From the NCBI RefSeq assembly GCF_007747995.1, contig NZ_CP036276.1, forward strand, positions 4,455,001 to 4,519,000: DNA of 64,000 bases, given 5' to 3'. The stretch's first letter is position 1; each line of letters opens with the position of its first letter. The stretch is from Symmachiella dynata. Lineage in GTDB: Bacteria; Planctomycetota; Planctomycetia; Planctomycetales; Planctomycetaceae. Position numbers and translations under genes: made by a program. Below, one piece after another: positions 17,110 through 26,141 of the stretch. Below the pieces are notes generated by a model. That model saw nothing but the letters and a program-made list of their open reading frames with translations. It was not told where the DNA came from and did not search any database.

Positions 17110-18441
17110 ATGAGCAACCAATCTACCAAGCATTATCGATCCGATGCCCCGCTATGGAAACAAGCGGCACTCGCCTCCGCTGGGTTGTCGCTGGTGTTCA
17201 TGCTGGTTTATATGACAACAAACTACATCTCGTCGCTCCGCAGCGACGTGGGAACATGGTACTACGACTGGGAACAGATCATTCCATTTGTGCCGATGAT
17301 GATCATTCCCTATATGTCGATCGACCTGTTTTTCATAGCCGCTCCGTTTCTCTGCCGTGATCGTGCGGAACTGCGAATCTTGTCTCGGCGAATTTTGCTG
17401 GCCATTCTGTTAGCAGGTGGTTGCTTTTTGCTGTTCCCACTGCAATTGGCCGTCGAGCGTCCACCGGTCTCAGGGATGCTGGGAGAATTGTTCAATCACT
17501 TTCGCCAATTCGACCTACCCTACAACCTTTGCCCGTCGTTGCACATCGCGCTTCGAAAGATTCTTGCCGTGCATTACGCGCGGCACACCCACGGGGCGGT
17601 CCGCTGGGCTTCGAACTTCTGGTTTAGTTTGATTGGCCTGTCGACATTGCTGACTTATCAACATCATGTCGTCGATGTCGCCGGCGGTTTCGTTTTAGCC
17701 GCAGTCTGCTTCTACCTCGTCCGTTCGACGCCGTTCCGATTACCGGTCGAGCAGAACAGGGCTGTCGGACGGCGGTATGCCTGCGGTGCGTTCGCCTTGG
17801 CCGTTATCGGGATCGGATTCGGTTCGTGGGGGCTTTGGTTATTGTGGCCGGCCGTTTTGGCAGGATTGATCGCTGCGGGGTATTTCGGCATCGGACCAGG
17901 AATTTTTGACAAGCGCGGCGGGCAACTGCCATTCAGTTCGAGGCTCATCCTGGCGCCGATGTTATTCGGGCAATACCTATCGTGGTTACATTACCGCCAA
18001 GAATGTCGTTCGTGGGACAGCGTGACCGAACAGCTTTGGATTGGCCGACGATTGACGGCCCATGAAGCCGACGAGGCGATTAGCGCAGGAGTCACCGCTG
18101 TCGTCGACCTGACCGTTGCATTCTCCGAACCACTCGAATTGCAACGGCTAGATTACCTGCCCCTACCAGTCTTAGATTTGACTGCTCCTACACAGGAGCA
18201 ACTCGAAACGGCGGTTCAGTTCATCGAAATTCAGGCGCAGCACGGAGTCGTTTACGTGCACTGCAAGATCGGCTATTCCCGTAGCGCCGCCGTAGTAGGA
18301 GCTTACCTGCTACATACCGGCATGGCCCGTAACGCAGATGAGGCCATGGCGCAGTTGCGTGCGGCACGTCCAACGATCATGATCCGCCCCGAAGCAGAGG
18401 CAGCCATTCGTGGTTATCACACAGCAAAGCTGGGGGCGTGA
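17110..18441 (+). CDS. ynbD: PAP2-like membrane domain fused to dual-specificity phosphatase (YnbD-like)
   Basis: The start at 17110 has AAGG just upstream and gives 443 residues; the open frame to 16942 overlaps ynbA antisense. The N-terminal ~270 residues are polytopic with PAP2-like motifs PSLH (142-145) and TYQHHVVDVAGG (H185/H186, D189). The C-terminal ~140 residues are a dual-specificity phosphatase with the signature HCKIGYSRS (Cys385, Arg391) and general-acid candidates upstream. E. coli YnbD has the same fusion. A likely task is removal of phosphate from a phosphatidyl-alcohol phosphate, as PTPMT1 does for phosphatidylglycerol phosphate, but this is inference. It is transcribed away from ynbA. 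Confidence 0.93.
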   Translation: MSNQSTKHYRSDAPLWKQAALASAGLSLVFMLVYMTTNYISSLRSDVGTWYYDWEQIIPFVPMMIIPYMSIDLFFIAAPFLCRDRAELRILSRRILLAILLAGGCFLLFPLQLAVERPPVSGMLGELFNHFRQFDLPYNLCPSLHIALRKILAVHYARHTHGAVRWASNFWFSLIGLSTLLTYQHHVVDVAGGFVLAAVCFYLVRSTPFRLPVEQNRAVGRRYACGAFALAVIGIGFGSWGLWLLWPAVLAGLIAAGYFGIGPGIFDKRGGQLPFSSRLILAPMLFGQYLSWLHYRQECRSWDSVTEQLWIGRRLTAHEADEAISAGVTAVVDLTVAFSEPLELQRLDYLPLPVLDLTAPTQEQLETAVQFIEIQAQHGVVYVHCKIGYSRSAAVVGAYLLHTGMARNADEAMAQLRAARPTIMIRPEAEAAIRGYHTAKLGA

Positions 18442-18455
18442 AATGATGGACCAAT

Positions 18456-18496
18456 AAAAAAAGGAACTCCCCTCCCTGTCAAGAGAGGCGAGTTCC
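18456..18496 (-). terminator. Rho-independent terminator of Gly-rich protein gene
   Basis: On the minus strand a hairpin with stem arms GGAACTCGCCTC and GAGGGGAGTTCC (one mismatch) is followed by seven T. It lies about 40 bp after the stop of the 18537-19394 gene. Confidence 0.85.
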
Positions 18497-18536
18497 TCGA
18501 GTTCCGTGAAATCTGTGCTGTGCCAATTGCGTGCAA

Positions 18537-19394
18537 CTACTTTTCGTCGTTGTAGGTCCGCACGCTGTCTCCGCCTTCTTTGGCTTTTTCTTCTTCACGT
18601 TCCTTGGACTTGGTCACCGCTACGGTTACCAAACCTTGAGCTGCTTGGAGTTGACGACCGCTGAAGTACGGCGTGTCCGGACGTCCGATGCGATCAAACT
18701 TCTTTTGCGCCAATTGCTGCCAGCTCATATCGTTGGCAAGATGCCACGCAGCTGCCTGAACGGCGGCAAATTCGCTGTTGCCACGGCTCGAACCATAGCT
18801 TTCCACCAATTCCAACAACGGTCCGTTGCTGGTGAATTCTTCCAATGGTTTGATTTCATATTCCATTTTGGGACGCGGTTCGGCTTTGCCATGTTCGAGG
18901 CAAACCGTTTTGATTTTGATCTTCGCGGTTTTTTCAGCAGGAACGGAAAACAATCCGTTACCACCACCGCCACCACCAAATCCGCCGCCGCCACCGCCGA
19001 ACCCGCCGCCGCCGCCAACCGCTTGGCCGCCACCGCCGCCTTGTCCGCCGAAGCCTCCACCGCCACCGACATTTCCACCGGCCCCACCAATTTGTTTCAT
19101 CACGTGCACAGCCGCGAATGCCTTCGGCATTTGGACCGTCAACGGCTTGTCGCTCGTATTGGTGATGAACAGGTTTCCGCCTTTGGAGTCTTTGGCAATG
19201 TACGAAACGTCCAGTGACTTCTGTTCGATCCCATCAAACAGCGGCACGACATCCGCAGTCGGATCGAGGGTCAATTTGGTAATGGCTCGGGATTTCGACG
19301 CCCCTGTGAGCGTGACAACACCGGCGATTGATAAACAAGTCATCAATAACGCGGTTCGTCCCCGAAACGGCTTGCTAAGGAATCGCGGCAACAT
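18537..19394 (-). CDS. Secreted protein with long Gly-rich segment
   Basis: The 285-residue protein begins with a basic, then hydrophobic leader (about 10-32), consistent with a signal peptide. A beta-rich stretch (about 40-100) is followed by a Gly-rich run at 103-146 with Phe, Gln and Asn interruptions, then a C-terminal part containing AVQAAAWHLANDMSWQQLA, a motif I associate with planctomycete hypothetical proteins. The Gly-rich run is encoded by repetitive GGN codons, so its length could vary by slippage. No enzyme motif is seen; it may be an envelope-associated structural protein. It has its own terminator. Confidence 0.85.
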   Translation of the reverse strand: MLPRFLSKPFRGRTALLMTCLSIAGVVTLTGASKSRAITKLTLDPTADVVPLFDGIEQKSLDVSYIAKDSKGGNLFITNTSDKPLTVQMPKAFAAVHVMKQIGGAGGNVGGGGGFGGQGGGGGQAVGGGGGFGGGGGGFGGGGGGNGLFSVPAEKTAKIKIKTVCLEHGKAEPRPKMEYEIKPLEEFTSNGPLLELVESYGSSRGNSEFAAVQAAAWHLANDMSWQQLAQKKFDRIGRPDTPYFSGRQLQAAQGLVTVAVTKSKEREEEKAKEGGDSVRTYNDEK

Positions 19395-19693
19395 GGAACA
19401 TTTCCTTTCACGGAACGACGGCTATTTGGTTATTCGCCGGAAACTAAGGCACGGAAATCTGCACAGAACTTTTGCTAAAGAAACCGCAGGAACTCAACCA
19501 TCCCCTCTATTTTCCCTAGACTTACACAAAATTGTATCGCGCCGTCGCCGGCTCGATCAACAATAAGTTCAATGAACTTGGGCAATTTTCCCAGATTCAT
19601 CCCTCGTCAAAGCCAAAAAAACGGGATTCGCGGGCTGTCATACACGTTTTTCAGACTGCAATCGCTGCGTCAGCACATCACAGCCAGGTATAA

Positions 19694-19731
19694 GGCAATT
19701 GCGAGCATTGCCCAATGCAGTCGCAATTGCC
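19694..19731. other. Extended near-perfect inverted repeat, possible structured RNA or operator
   Basis: GGCAATTGCGA pairs perfectly with TCGCAATTGCC. Inside it GCATTG pairs with CAATGC around a 2-nt loop, with only AG unpaired on one side. No U-run follows on either strand, so it is not a standard terminator. Confidence 0.6.
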
Positions 19732-20097
19732 GCACAAGCACCCGACGACTTCGCTAAACGCTAACGAAACAACGGAAAAAAGATGGCTTCTCACGATATC
19801 GACGACAACTTGGCGAACCTATGATTTTCCTGCCGCCTATAAACAACTCAACGTAGACAGAGTGTTCGCTTTGCTCGTCCTATCCCGGTTCATAGGTCAT
19901 AACGTAGAAACCCCGAACAATTCACACCGTTTTTTAAGATTTAGCAAATAATCGATTGCCAACGGCGCGGTACACCTTGAACGAGATGAAACAGTCGTCA
20001 AAACCGTAATAACCGAACCGGTCCCGTGCAATGAACTCCAGGCTGTAAACGGCGAGACACTTGATGCCAGATTCCCTGCCGGTATCATGACCAAATT

Positions 20098-20114
20098 GCC
20101 CGGCCTAACCGGGC
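20098..20114 (+). other. Hairpin upstream of the lysine-rich micro-gene
   Basis: GCCCGG and CCGGGC form a 6-bp stem with a 5-nt loop about 40 bp before the ATG at 20155. It could lie in the 5'-UTR. Confidence 0.4.
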
Positions 20115-20154
20115 CATACGCGAAGAATTCGACACGGACATTGAGGAAACCAGC

Positions 20155-20319
20155 ATGACGGGCTACACAGTACACACCGGATCGACGGACGCATTTGCCA
20201 ACAATTACGACCAGATTTTTGGCGCAAAGAAGAAGGCCAAGAAAAAGACCACCCCCAAAAAGAAGTCCCCCAAAGTCGCCGCCAAGAAGAAGAAAAAACG
20301 CTCAAAACCGAAAAAGTAA
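20155..20319 (+). CDS. Lysine-rich 54-residue micro-protein
   Basis: ATG 20155 to TAA 20319 encodes 54 residues. The N-terminal part is MTGYTVHTGSTDAFANNYDQ followed by IFG, and the rest (from residue 25) is almost only Lys with Ala, Thr, Pro, Ser and Arg, in KKK blocks. A GAGG element lies about 8 bases upstream. The sharp split between an ordered-looking head and a basic tail, good initiation signal and isolation in a gene-free region support coding. I recall similar heads (TGYTVHTGS) in planctomycetes but cannot verify it. The tail resembles histone-H1-like or nucleic-acid-binding tails; a DNA/RNA-binding role is inference. Confidence 0.75.
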   Translation: MTGYTVHTGSTDAFANNYDQIFGAKKKAKKKTTPKKKSPKVAAKKKKKRSKPKK

Positions 20320-20375
20320 AACGCGTTTCTCAATGGGGGGGGCAATCCACAGCCCCCGCCAGACTGACGGTCTGC

Positions 20376-21485
20376 TTACGTCTCCAATCCGCTTGGCAAC
20401 GTCACCCAACTCCGGCTGTCGTACGATTCCAACACCGCATCTGCGATCCGCTGCGCACTGGCACCATCGTCGAATCCCGGGACGGCATCGCGCTGTTCGA
20501 TGATCGCCGAGACAAGTTCGTAGACCAGATCGTATCGAAAGACGGTGGCGGGGACACCCTCGCTAGGATCACGCGGGCTGCCGGTCGGCTTGAGAAACTC
20601 CGCAGGGACGTCGACCTTTTCGAGCGACTCGCCCCCCTTGCCTAGCAAAATTGTATTCGGCTCGGTGAGTTGATACACGGCTGAGCCTTCACTGCCATTC
20701 ACCTCGGCCCATTCCCGCCCGAAGCCACCGAAGTGATAGCCCTTCATCACCGTGCTGCCTTCGAACACACCGACTGCGCCTCCAGAGAATTGACCGATCA
20801 ATGCCGACCAATCGTCGACATCCGAGGGCGGACAGGCCTGTCCATCAGCCGTCTTTTCCCGCGTCGCATATTGCGCAATCGCACCGCAGACCGCTGTCAT
20901 CGGCCCCATCAAATCTTGTGCGAAATCAATGCGGTGGATCGTCATGTCAAACAGATCCCCTGCTCCGGCCAATTTTTTTGACTGTCGCCAGCCCCAACTC
21001 GTTTCCGGCAAATCCAAAAAACGTTGGCTGCGAAAATGCCGCGGCACGCCCAGCGCGCCCGTCGCAACCAGATGCTTCAAATACCGCATCGATGGCGCAA
21101 AGCGATACGTAAAAGCGGTCATGTGCCGCACCCCTTGGTCGCGAGCGGCCTGATACATTTCCAACGATTCGGCGAAATTCAGCCCCAACGGTTTTTCGCA
21201 CATCACATGTTTGCCCCCGGCAATACAAGCCAGTGCGATCTCCTTGTGCGTAAAATTGGGGGTGGCAATGATCACCGCATCGACATCGGGATCAGCCGCC
21301 AACTCTTTGTAATCGGTCGTACACCGCGTTGGTCCCCAATCGGTTTGACGCTGCTGCATCAAGTCGGCATTGGGGTCGCAAATCGCCACCAGTTCAGCGC
21401 GGGGATCGATCTTGATGCCGGGAACATGGTGGTAGTCGGAAACAGCGCCGGCACCGATGATGCCGAAACGAATGGGAGCGGGCAT
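20376..21485 (-). CDS. Gfo/Idh/MocA-family oxidoreductase
   Basis: This 369-residue NAD(P)-dependent dehydrogenase-like protein has an N-terminal Rossmann fold with FGIIGAGAVSDYHH (residues 7-20), followed by IIATPNFTHKEIA and the family's EKPLGL motif carrying the catalytic Lys. The C-terminal alpha/beta domain contains GDLFDMTIHRIDFAQDLMG, where an Asp/His pair is expected. Members oxidise sugars, inositols or related polyols; the substrate cannot be told here. Planctomycetes carry many paralogs. There is no signal peptide, so it is cytoplasmic. It is convergent with the micro-gene, with two small hairpins at 20338-20374 in the gap. Confidence 0.92.
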   Translation of the reverse strand: MPAPIRFGIIGAGAVSDYHHVPGIKIDPRAELVAICDPNADLMQQRQTDWGPTRCTTDYKELAADPDVDAVIIATPNFTHKEIALACIAGGKHVMCEKPLGLNFAESLEMYQAARDQGVRHMTAFTYRFAPSMRYLKHLVATGALGVPRHFRSQRFLDLPETSWGWRQSKKLAGAGDLFDMTIHRIDFAQDLMGPMTAVCGAIAQYATREKTADGQACPPSDVDDWSALIGQFSGGAVGVFEGSTVMKGYHFGGFGREWAEVNGSEGSAVYQLTEPNTILLGKGGESLEKVDVPAEFLKPTGSPRDPSEGVPATVFRYDLVYELVSAIIEQRDAVPGFDDGASAQRIADAVLESYDSRSWVTLPSGLET

Positions 21486-21499
21486 GGGAGGAAATAGGC

Positions 21500-21560
21500 C
21501 TTCAGCTGTAGTCTTTAGGAATGCTCAAAGCGGGCGTTTGGCTTTAGACTTTAAGGACGT
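21500..21560. repeat. Degenerate heptamer repeat remnant
   Basis: Units such as TCAGCTG / TAGTCTT / TAGGAAT and, 25 bp on, TAGACTT / TAAGGAC follow the same 7-nt period and theme as the array at 12272-12358, but here both runs point the same way. It lies between the oxidoreductase and the CCA-adding enzyme genes. Confidence 0.45.
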
Positions 21561-21598
21561 TCGTCCGCTTTCGCAAGGATTGGCCGGGTAGCGGCTCG

Positions 21599-22921
21599 TT
21601 ACGAATTCTCTTCGATGGTCTTGCCACTCACGATTTGATCCACAAAGGTAAGCGCCGCTTCACGGGTAGTCATTTCGCCGTCCAATTGGCGATCACGGAT
21701 TGAATCGAGAATCTCTTTGAATCCCGGCCCCGGCGACAATCCGGCCGCAATCAAATCGCCGCCGTTAATCAATTCGTGAGGATTGAGTTCCTCAGCGGGC
21801 GTTTCAGAATAAAACCGTTCTGTGAATTCGACAGCAGTCAAATCCGCCTCGGTCGCGACGGCGGCAATCCGGTTCAGCATGAGCATTTCTTTCGCGCCCG
21901 GTTGAACCAACAACCGTTTAAGCACGTGCAGTGGAAGTTGCGGCGCATCGCGAAGTGCGTGCCTATGCTCGACCAACCAACAGGTCCGTTCGGTTTGCTG
22001 GTTCGATAGTTTCAAACGGCGGCAAATCTGCTCGACCACCTTCGCGCGCGCTGCGTCACGGGCCGCGGAATCATCGTCTTCCTTACACTGCTGGATGGGG
22101 ACCTCCCGCAGCAAGACAGCAAAGGCCAACTCAAACGACATCACTTCAAACTCATCCAGCATCCGCAGTGTCTTACCCCAATGCTCGACGGAATCGACTT
22201 CGTTCAGATTCGGGATGATCTCCGGCAAAATCATCCGCAGTAGCCCCAATTCGCGCAGCGACTCCAACGCCCGTACCCGCCGAGGGCAAACCAGCATGCG
22301 CGCTAATTCGTGCGCGATGCGTTCGACGCTGACGACTGCGATTTCCGTAGCCATTTCCGCAATCGCCGCCGCAGTCGACGGATCGATTGTGAATTCCAAT
22401 GTGGCTGCAATCCGCACCGCGCGGAGCATCCGTAATTTGTCTTCGGTGATGCGATGATGCGCGTCGCCAATCGCTCGCACGATGCCCAACTTCAGATCCT
22501 CCTGCCCACCAACAAAATCCAGGACCTCGTCGTTGATCGGATCGTAGAACATGCCATTGATGGTGAAATCGCGTCGGCGGGCGTCCTCTTCGGGCGTGCA
22601 GTATTGAACGGAATCGGGACGACGGCCATCGAGATACGGGCCTTCTTTGCGAAACGTGGCGACCTCGACGTTGTCTTCGCTACGCGGCGCCGTCACCAGC
22701 ATCACACCGAAACTAGCGCCCACGGGGACCGTGCGATGCCTTCCAAAAACTTTGCGGACCTCCTCCGGACGCGCGTCAGTAGCAACGTCATAATCCGTGG
22801 GCGCGCGCTTTAATAACGCATCCCGCACACAACCACCCGCCCACAAAGCTTGGTAACCCGCTTCATGCAATTCCCGCGCAACGTAGAGGGCAAACTCGCG
22901 GCGGGTATTGCTGTTGTTCAT
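21599..22921 (-). CDS. CCA tRNA nucleotidyltransferase / poly(A) polymerase family
   Basis: The start at 22921 gives 440 residues beginning MNNSNTRREFALYVARELHE; the upstream extension to 23035 is not family-like. The class II nucleotidyltransferase head has GGCVRDALL (29-37) and the metal-binding pair D43/D45 in PTDYDVAT. RRRDFTINGMFYDP and a neck region with RMLRAVRIAATLEF follow, then an HD-less helical body. It adds or repairs the tRNA 3' CCA end, or in some relatives adds poly(A) or only part of CCA. Sequence alone does not separate these. It is single in orientation with its neighbours and lies 300 bp before pfp's stop. Confidence 0.93.
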   Translation of the reverse strand: MNNSNTRREFALYVARELHEAGYQALWAGGCVRDALLKRAPTDYDVATDARPEEVRKVFGRHRTVPVGASFGVMLVTAPRSEDNVEVATFRKEGPYLDGRRPDSVQYCTPEEDARRRDFTINGMFYDPINDEVLDFVGGQEDLKLGIVRAIGDAHHRITEDKLRMLRAVRIAATLEFTIDPSTAAAIAEMATEIAVVSVERIAHELARMLVCPRRVRALESLRELGLLRMILPEIIPNLNEVDSVEHWGKTLRMLDEFEVMSFELAFAVLLREVPIQQCKEDDDSAARDAARAKVVEQICRRLKLSNQQTERTCWLVEHRHALRDAPQLPLHVLKRLLVQPGAKEMLMLNRIAAVATEADLTAVEFTERFYSETPAEELNPHELINGGDLIAAGLSPGPGFKEILDSIRDRQLDGEMTTREAALTFVDQIVSGKTIEENS

Positions 22922-23129
22922 AGTCTCAACTCTCTGGGTGGCTGATTCGCATTTTAGACCGAAGCCGCGGCCGGGCAAAGCCACAGTCGGTGAGACACGC
23001 GCCGCAGCCACTCGGTTCAAGGTTGCCATCGCCAAGAACCTGTTTCAAAACCCGGTTGCGTTTGTTCCGGGAACTTACATCCTATGTATCAGCGAGAGGC
23101 GTTAAAGGGGTTTGAAACGACTTCAAGAC

Positions 23130-23170
23130 AAAAAAACGGCGAGCGGAAACGTGATTGTTCCCACTCGCCG
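23130..23170 (-). terminator. Rho-independent terminator of the phosphofructokinase gene
   Basis: On the minus strand CGGCGAG and CTCGCCG form the base of a 34-nt hairpin followed by seven T. It lies 63 bp past the stop codon at 23233. Confidence 0.85.
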
Positions 23171-23232
23171 AATGCAATTTCCTAATCTGCCGGTCGCCCG
23201 AGTTGGGTGACCGATTCGATGCTACGCAACCA

Positions 23233-24297
23233 CTACGGAGTGTGGTTAGGGTCGGCGTCGTATTTGAAGAATTCTCCCGCTTCGCGCATGAACTCCAGGT
23301 CCAAGGTGCGAAGCGTACCCACCGCTTCAGACAACGGGGCATCGACAATGCCCATGCCCCGCAAGGCGACCATGCGGCCGTATTGACGGTTGAGCACCAA
23401 CCGAGCGGCGTTGATTCCCAAGCGGGTTCCCAACACGCGGTCGTAGGCGCTGGGGGGACCACCGCGTTGCAAGTGCCCTAACGTGACGGCCCGCGTTTCG
23501 ATTCCGGTCCGTTCTTCAATAACTTCAGCCAAGTTATCACCAATCCCGCCAAGTTTTACATGACCAAAGTCATCCACCTCGGCGTCCTGTGTGACCATTC
23601 CGCTTTGCGGCAGCTTGGCTCCTTCGCTGGCGATGATCAGGCCGTACGACTTGCCCTCTGCTCGCCGCGCCTTGAGAATATTGCACATCTCGTCGATGTC
23701 GACTTCGACTTCCGGCACGAGAATAAAGTCGGCAGCGGTCGCAATTCCGGCGAAGCAGGCGATCCATCCGGCGTGGCGTCCCATGGTTTCGATGACCATC
23801 ACGCGACGATGCGATTCGGCAGTCGTCCGCAAACGATCCACCGATTCCATCACAATATTGATCGACGTATCAAAGCCAAACGTAAAGTCGGTGCAGCTCA
23901 AGTCGTTGTCGATTGTCTTGGGAACACCGACCACGGGAAACTTGCGTTCCGAATACAGCCGGCTGGCCACACCCAACGTGTCGTCTCCCCCAATGGCGAT
24001 GAGTGCATCGACATCGAGTTCATCAAACGTCTTGATCAAACGATCCGCCAGTTCGGGGTCATCCGGATCTTTATAAGGATTCGTCCGTGAAGATCCTAAA
24101 ATCGTACCGCCACGAGCGATGATTTCGTCGGTGTCTTGAACGCGGAGATCAGTAAAATTCCCCTCAATCGCGCCGCGCCAGCCTTCAAGCATGCCGATCG
24201 ATTTTCCGCCGGCATTGTGAATCGTGCGAACCACTGCGCGAATCACTGGGTTCAGACCGGGACAATCGCCGCCACCGGTCAATAATGCAACTTTCAT
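23233..24297 (-). CDS. pfp: 6-phosphofructokinase with PPi-type active-site residues
   Basis: The 354-residue protein phosphorylates fructose 6-phosphate to fructose 1,6-bisphosphate. The N-terminus [16 protein letters not shown] and GSSRTNP are family hallmarks. Two positions separate ATP- from PPi-users: the E. coli Gly104 site reads GGDDT here (Asp106) and the Gly124 site reads VPKTIDND (Lys127). Asp plus Lys is the combination of PPi-dependent enzymes, which work reversibly in glycolysis and gluconeogenesis. TIDND carries the catalytic Asp. GRHAGWIA and the later [13 protein letters not shown] match the sugar-phosphate site. Automatic annotation often says ATP-dependent; the residues argue otherwise. 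It has its own terminator. Confidence 0.93.
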   Translation of the reverse strand: MKVALLTGGGDCPGLNPVIRAVVRTIHNAGGKSIGMLEGWRGAIEGNFTDLRVQDTDEIIARGGTILGSSRTNPYKDPDDPELADRLIKTFDELDVDALIAIGGDDTLGVASRLYSERKFPVVGVPKTIDNDLSCTDFTFGFDTSINIVMESVDRLRTTAESHRRVMVIETMGRHAGWIACFAGIATAADFILVPEVEVDIDEMCNILKARRAEGKSYGLIIASEGAKLPQSGMVTQDAEVDDFGHVKLGGIGDNLAEVIEERTGIETRAVTLGHLQRGGPPSAYDRVLGTRLGINAARLVLNRQYGRMVALRGMGIVDAPLSEAVGTLRTLDLEFMREAGEFFKYDADPNHTP

Positions 24298-24418
24298 TTT
24301 CTCACGTCTCTCTTGTTTGACAAAAACTAACGGTCCGTCGCTTTGGACTGATCCATTCCGCCACTCTATGTGGCCTATTGACTTGTGCAGTGGTGCTGAT
24401 CATGACAGGCCCCGCACG

Positions 24419-25756
24419 TTACCATGTTCGTTCAATAAATGTGGTGTCGACTTTACTCTCGGCGAAGGCGTTGTGATCAAAAATCTTACGTGCCAGGGGA
24501 ATTGTGGTGGCGATTCCTTCCACTTCAAATTCCGCCAACGCCCGCTTCATCGTGGCAATCGCCTCGTCGCGTGTGGGACGGTGCACGATCAGTTTTCCGA
24601 TCAAGGAATCATAATACGGTCCAACTGTGTAGCCTTCATGAACATGCGAGTCCCAACGCACGCCAATCCCGCCGGGAACGCGCAATTTTGTAATTTTCCC
24701 TGGCGAGCCGCGAAAACCGTGGTCGGGATCCTCCGCATTCACGCGGACCTCAATCGCGGCTCCTTCGCACGGAATCCCTTTTTGCTTCCAGGGCAACGCT
24801 TCTCCCGAAGCAATGCGAATCTGCTGTTGGATCAAGTCGATGCCGGTCACCATCTCGGTCACCGGATGCTCCACCTGAATCCGCGCGTTCACTTCGATGA
24901 AGTAAAACTGATTGTCCTTGTCGACAATAAATTCAACGGTGCCCGCATTCTGGTACCCCGCCGCTTTGACCAACCGCACAGCCGCCTTACAGATGTCTTG
25001 TCGCACTGCGGTGGGCAAACTCGAAGCGGGGCTTTCTTCGACGACTTTTTGGTGCCGTCGCTGCAAACTGCAATCCCGTTCCCATAGGTGCACCACATTG
25101 CCGTGAGTGTCAGCCAAGATCTGGACTTCGACGTGTCGCGGATGCTCAATGTATTTTTCGAGGTACACGCCGCCATCACTAAAGGCGCTCTCGGCCTCTG
25201 CTGAAGCTGCCTTCAGGCCCGACTTCAGCGTGATGTCGTTCATCGCCACCCGCATCCCTTTGCCGCCCCCACCGGCGGTGGCTTTGATCAGCACCGGATA
25301 ACCAATGCGATTCGCGACCTCTAAGGCCTCCGATTCACTCGTCACCAGCCCGTCGCTGCCGGGGACCACGCTGACCTTGGCTTGCTCCGCAATTCCGCGG
25401 GCCGTTACTTTATCCCCCAACTGCGCCATGGCTTCATGCGGGGGACCGATAAATTCGATATTGCAACTGCGGCACACCTCGGCGAAATGTGCGTTCTCTG
25501 CCAAAAATCCATAACCAGGATGGATCGCTTGGACATTGCCCAGTTCCGCGACGCTGATGATACGGTTGATCATCAGGTAGCTGTCGGTCGCGGCGGCTGG
25601 GCCGATGCAATACGCCTCATCGGCCAATTTCAGATAATGCGCACCGCGGTCCGCCTCGCTGAAGACAGCGACGGACTCAATCTCCAAATCGCGACACGCG
25701 CGGAGGACCCGCAAGGCGATTTCACCCCGATTGGCGACTAGAATTCGTTGAAACAT
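24419..25756 (-). CDS. accC: Acetyl-CoA carboxylase biotin carboxylase subunit
   Basis: This 445-residue ATP-grasp enzyme carboxylates biotin on AccB using ATP and bicarbonate, the first half-reaction of malonyl-CoA synthesis. The ATG at 25756 has AAAGGTG upstream and gives the usual N-terminus [20 protein letters not shown]. Other motifs are [17 protein letters not shown], the Gly-rich ATP loop [24 protein letters not shown], and [20 protein letters not shown] with metal-binding Glu residues. It is downstream of accB on the same strand but separated by 385 bp, which is unusual. Confidence 0.97.
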   Translation of the reverse strand: MFQRILVANRGEIALRVLRACRDLEIESVAVFSEADRGAHYLKLADEAYCIGPAAATDSYLMINRIISVAELGNVQAIHPGYGFLAENAHFAEVCRSCNIEFIGPPHEAMAQLGDKVTARGIAEQAKVSVVPGSDGLVTSESEALEVANRIGYPVLIKATAGGGGKGMRVAMNDITLKSGLKAASAEAESAFSDGGVYLEKYIEHPRHVEVQILADTHGNVVHLWERDCSLQRRHQKVVEESPASSLPTAVRQDICKAAVRLVKAAGYQNAGTVEFIVDKDNQFYFIEVNARIQVEHPVTEMVTGIDLIQQQIRIASGEALPWKQKGIPCEGAAIEVRVNAEDPDHGFRGSPGKITKLRVPGGIGVRWDSHVHEGYTVGPYYDSLIGKLIVHRPTRDEAIATMKRALAEFEVEGIATTIPLARKIFDHNAFAESKVDTTFIERTW

Positions 25757-26141
25757 GGCACCTTTGTGGGTCGCGCCCACCTCGCGCTCATTTCGTCTCG
25801 CTCAACGGCACCAGGACCGTTTCACCCGACGTGCGATAGTTCTGTTTTCGACAACTGGTTCCGTAAAACGACTCGACCTCAAAAATCCCTTGGCCGCTGC
25901 GGATTGATGCGTGATGTCTGAAATCGACACAAATCCGGCGACTTAACCTTCATGCGCAGGGTGCGAGCCGTACCGCAGCGCCTCGTCCTCAATTCCTCTT
26001 GCGCAACAATTCCTCTTGCGGCGACTGACACCTCAGAGACATCGCGTGACCTTACGCAATCTTCAATCCCGTCGGTCGTGGCGCGTGGCATCCGGTCGAC
26101 TCTTCGTTTCACCGGTTTCGCATACTGGCCGAAATTGCAAA
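25757..26141. other. 385-bp accB-accC spacer with short direct repeat
   Basis: No convincing ORF is present. A 14-bp direct repeat, CAATTCCTCTTGCG, occurs at 25990-26003 and 26007-26020. The gap may hold a separate accC promoter or leader; nothing else is recognisable. Confidence 0.55.

Larger units (their letters stand above)
19395..20154. other. 760-bp gene-free, A+T-richer region with two hairpins
   Basis: No frame here is protein-like. The left end is the 5' region of the Gly-rich protein gene. The region holds a strong extended inverted repeat (19694-19731) and a small hairpin (20098-20114) before the lysine-rich micro-gene. The base composition is lower in G+C than that of flanking genes. 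Confidence 0.7.

Noticed and set aside
18826-19566. Plus-strand Pro-rich frame
   Set aside because: It is the mirror of the Gly-rich coding segment; the poly-Pro run comes from GGN codons read in reverse.
19395-20154. Possible tRNA or structured RNA gene in the gene-free stretch
   Set aside because: No cloverleaf or TTCRANYC-like T-loop could be fitted; only the two inverted repeats are reported.
24224-25087. 287-codon plus-strand frame over pfp and accC
   Set aside because: It is antisense to two well-supported genes and has no recognisable motif.
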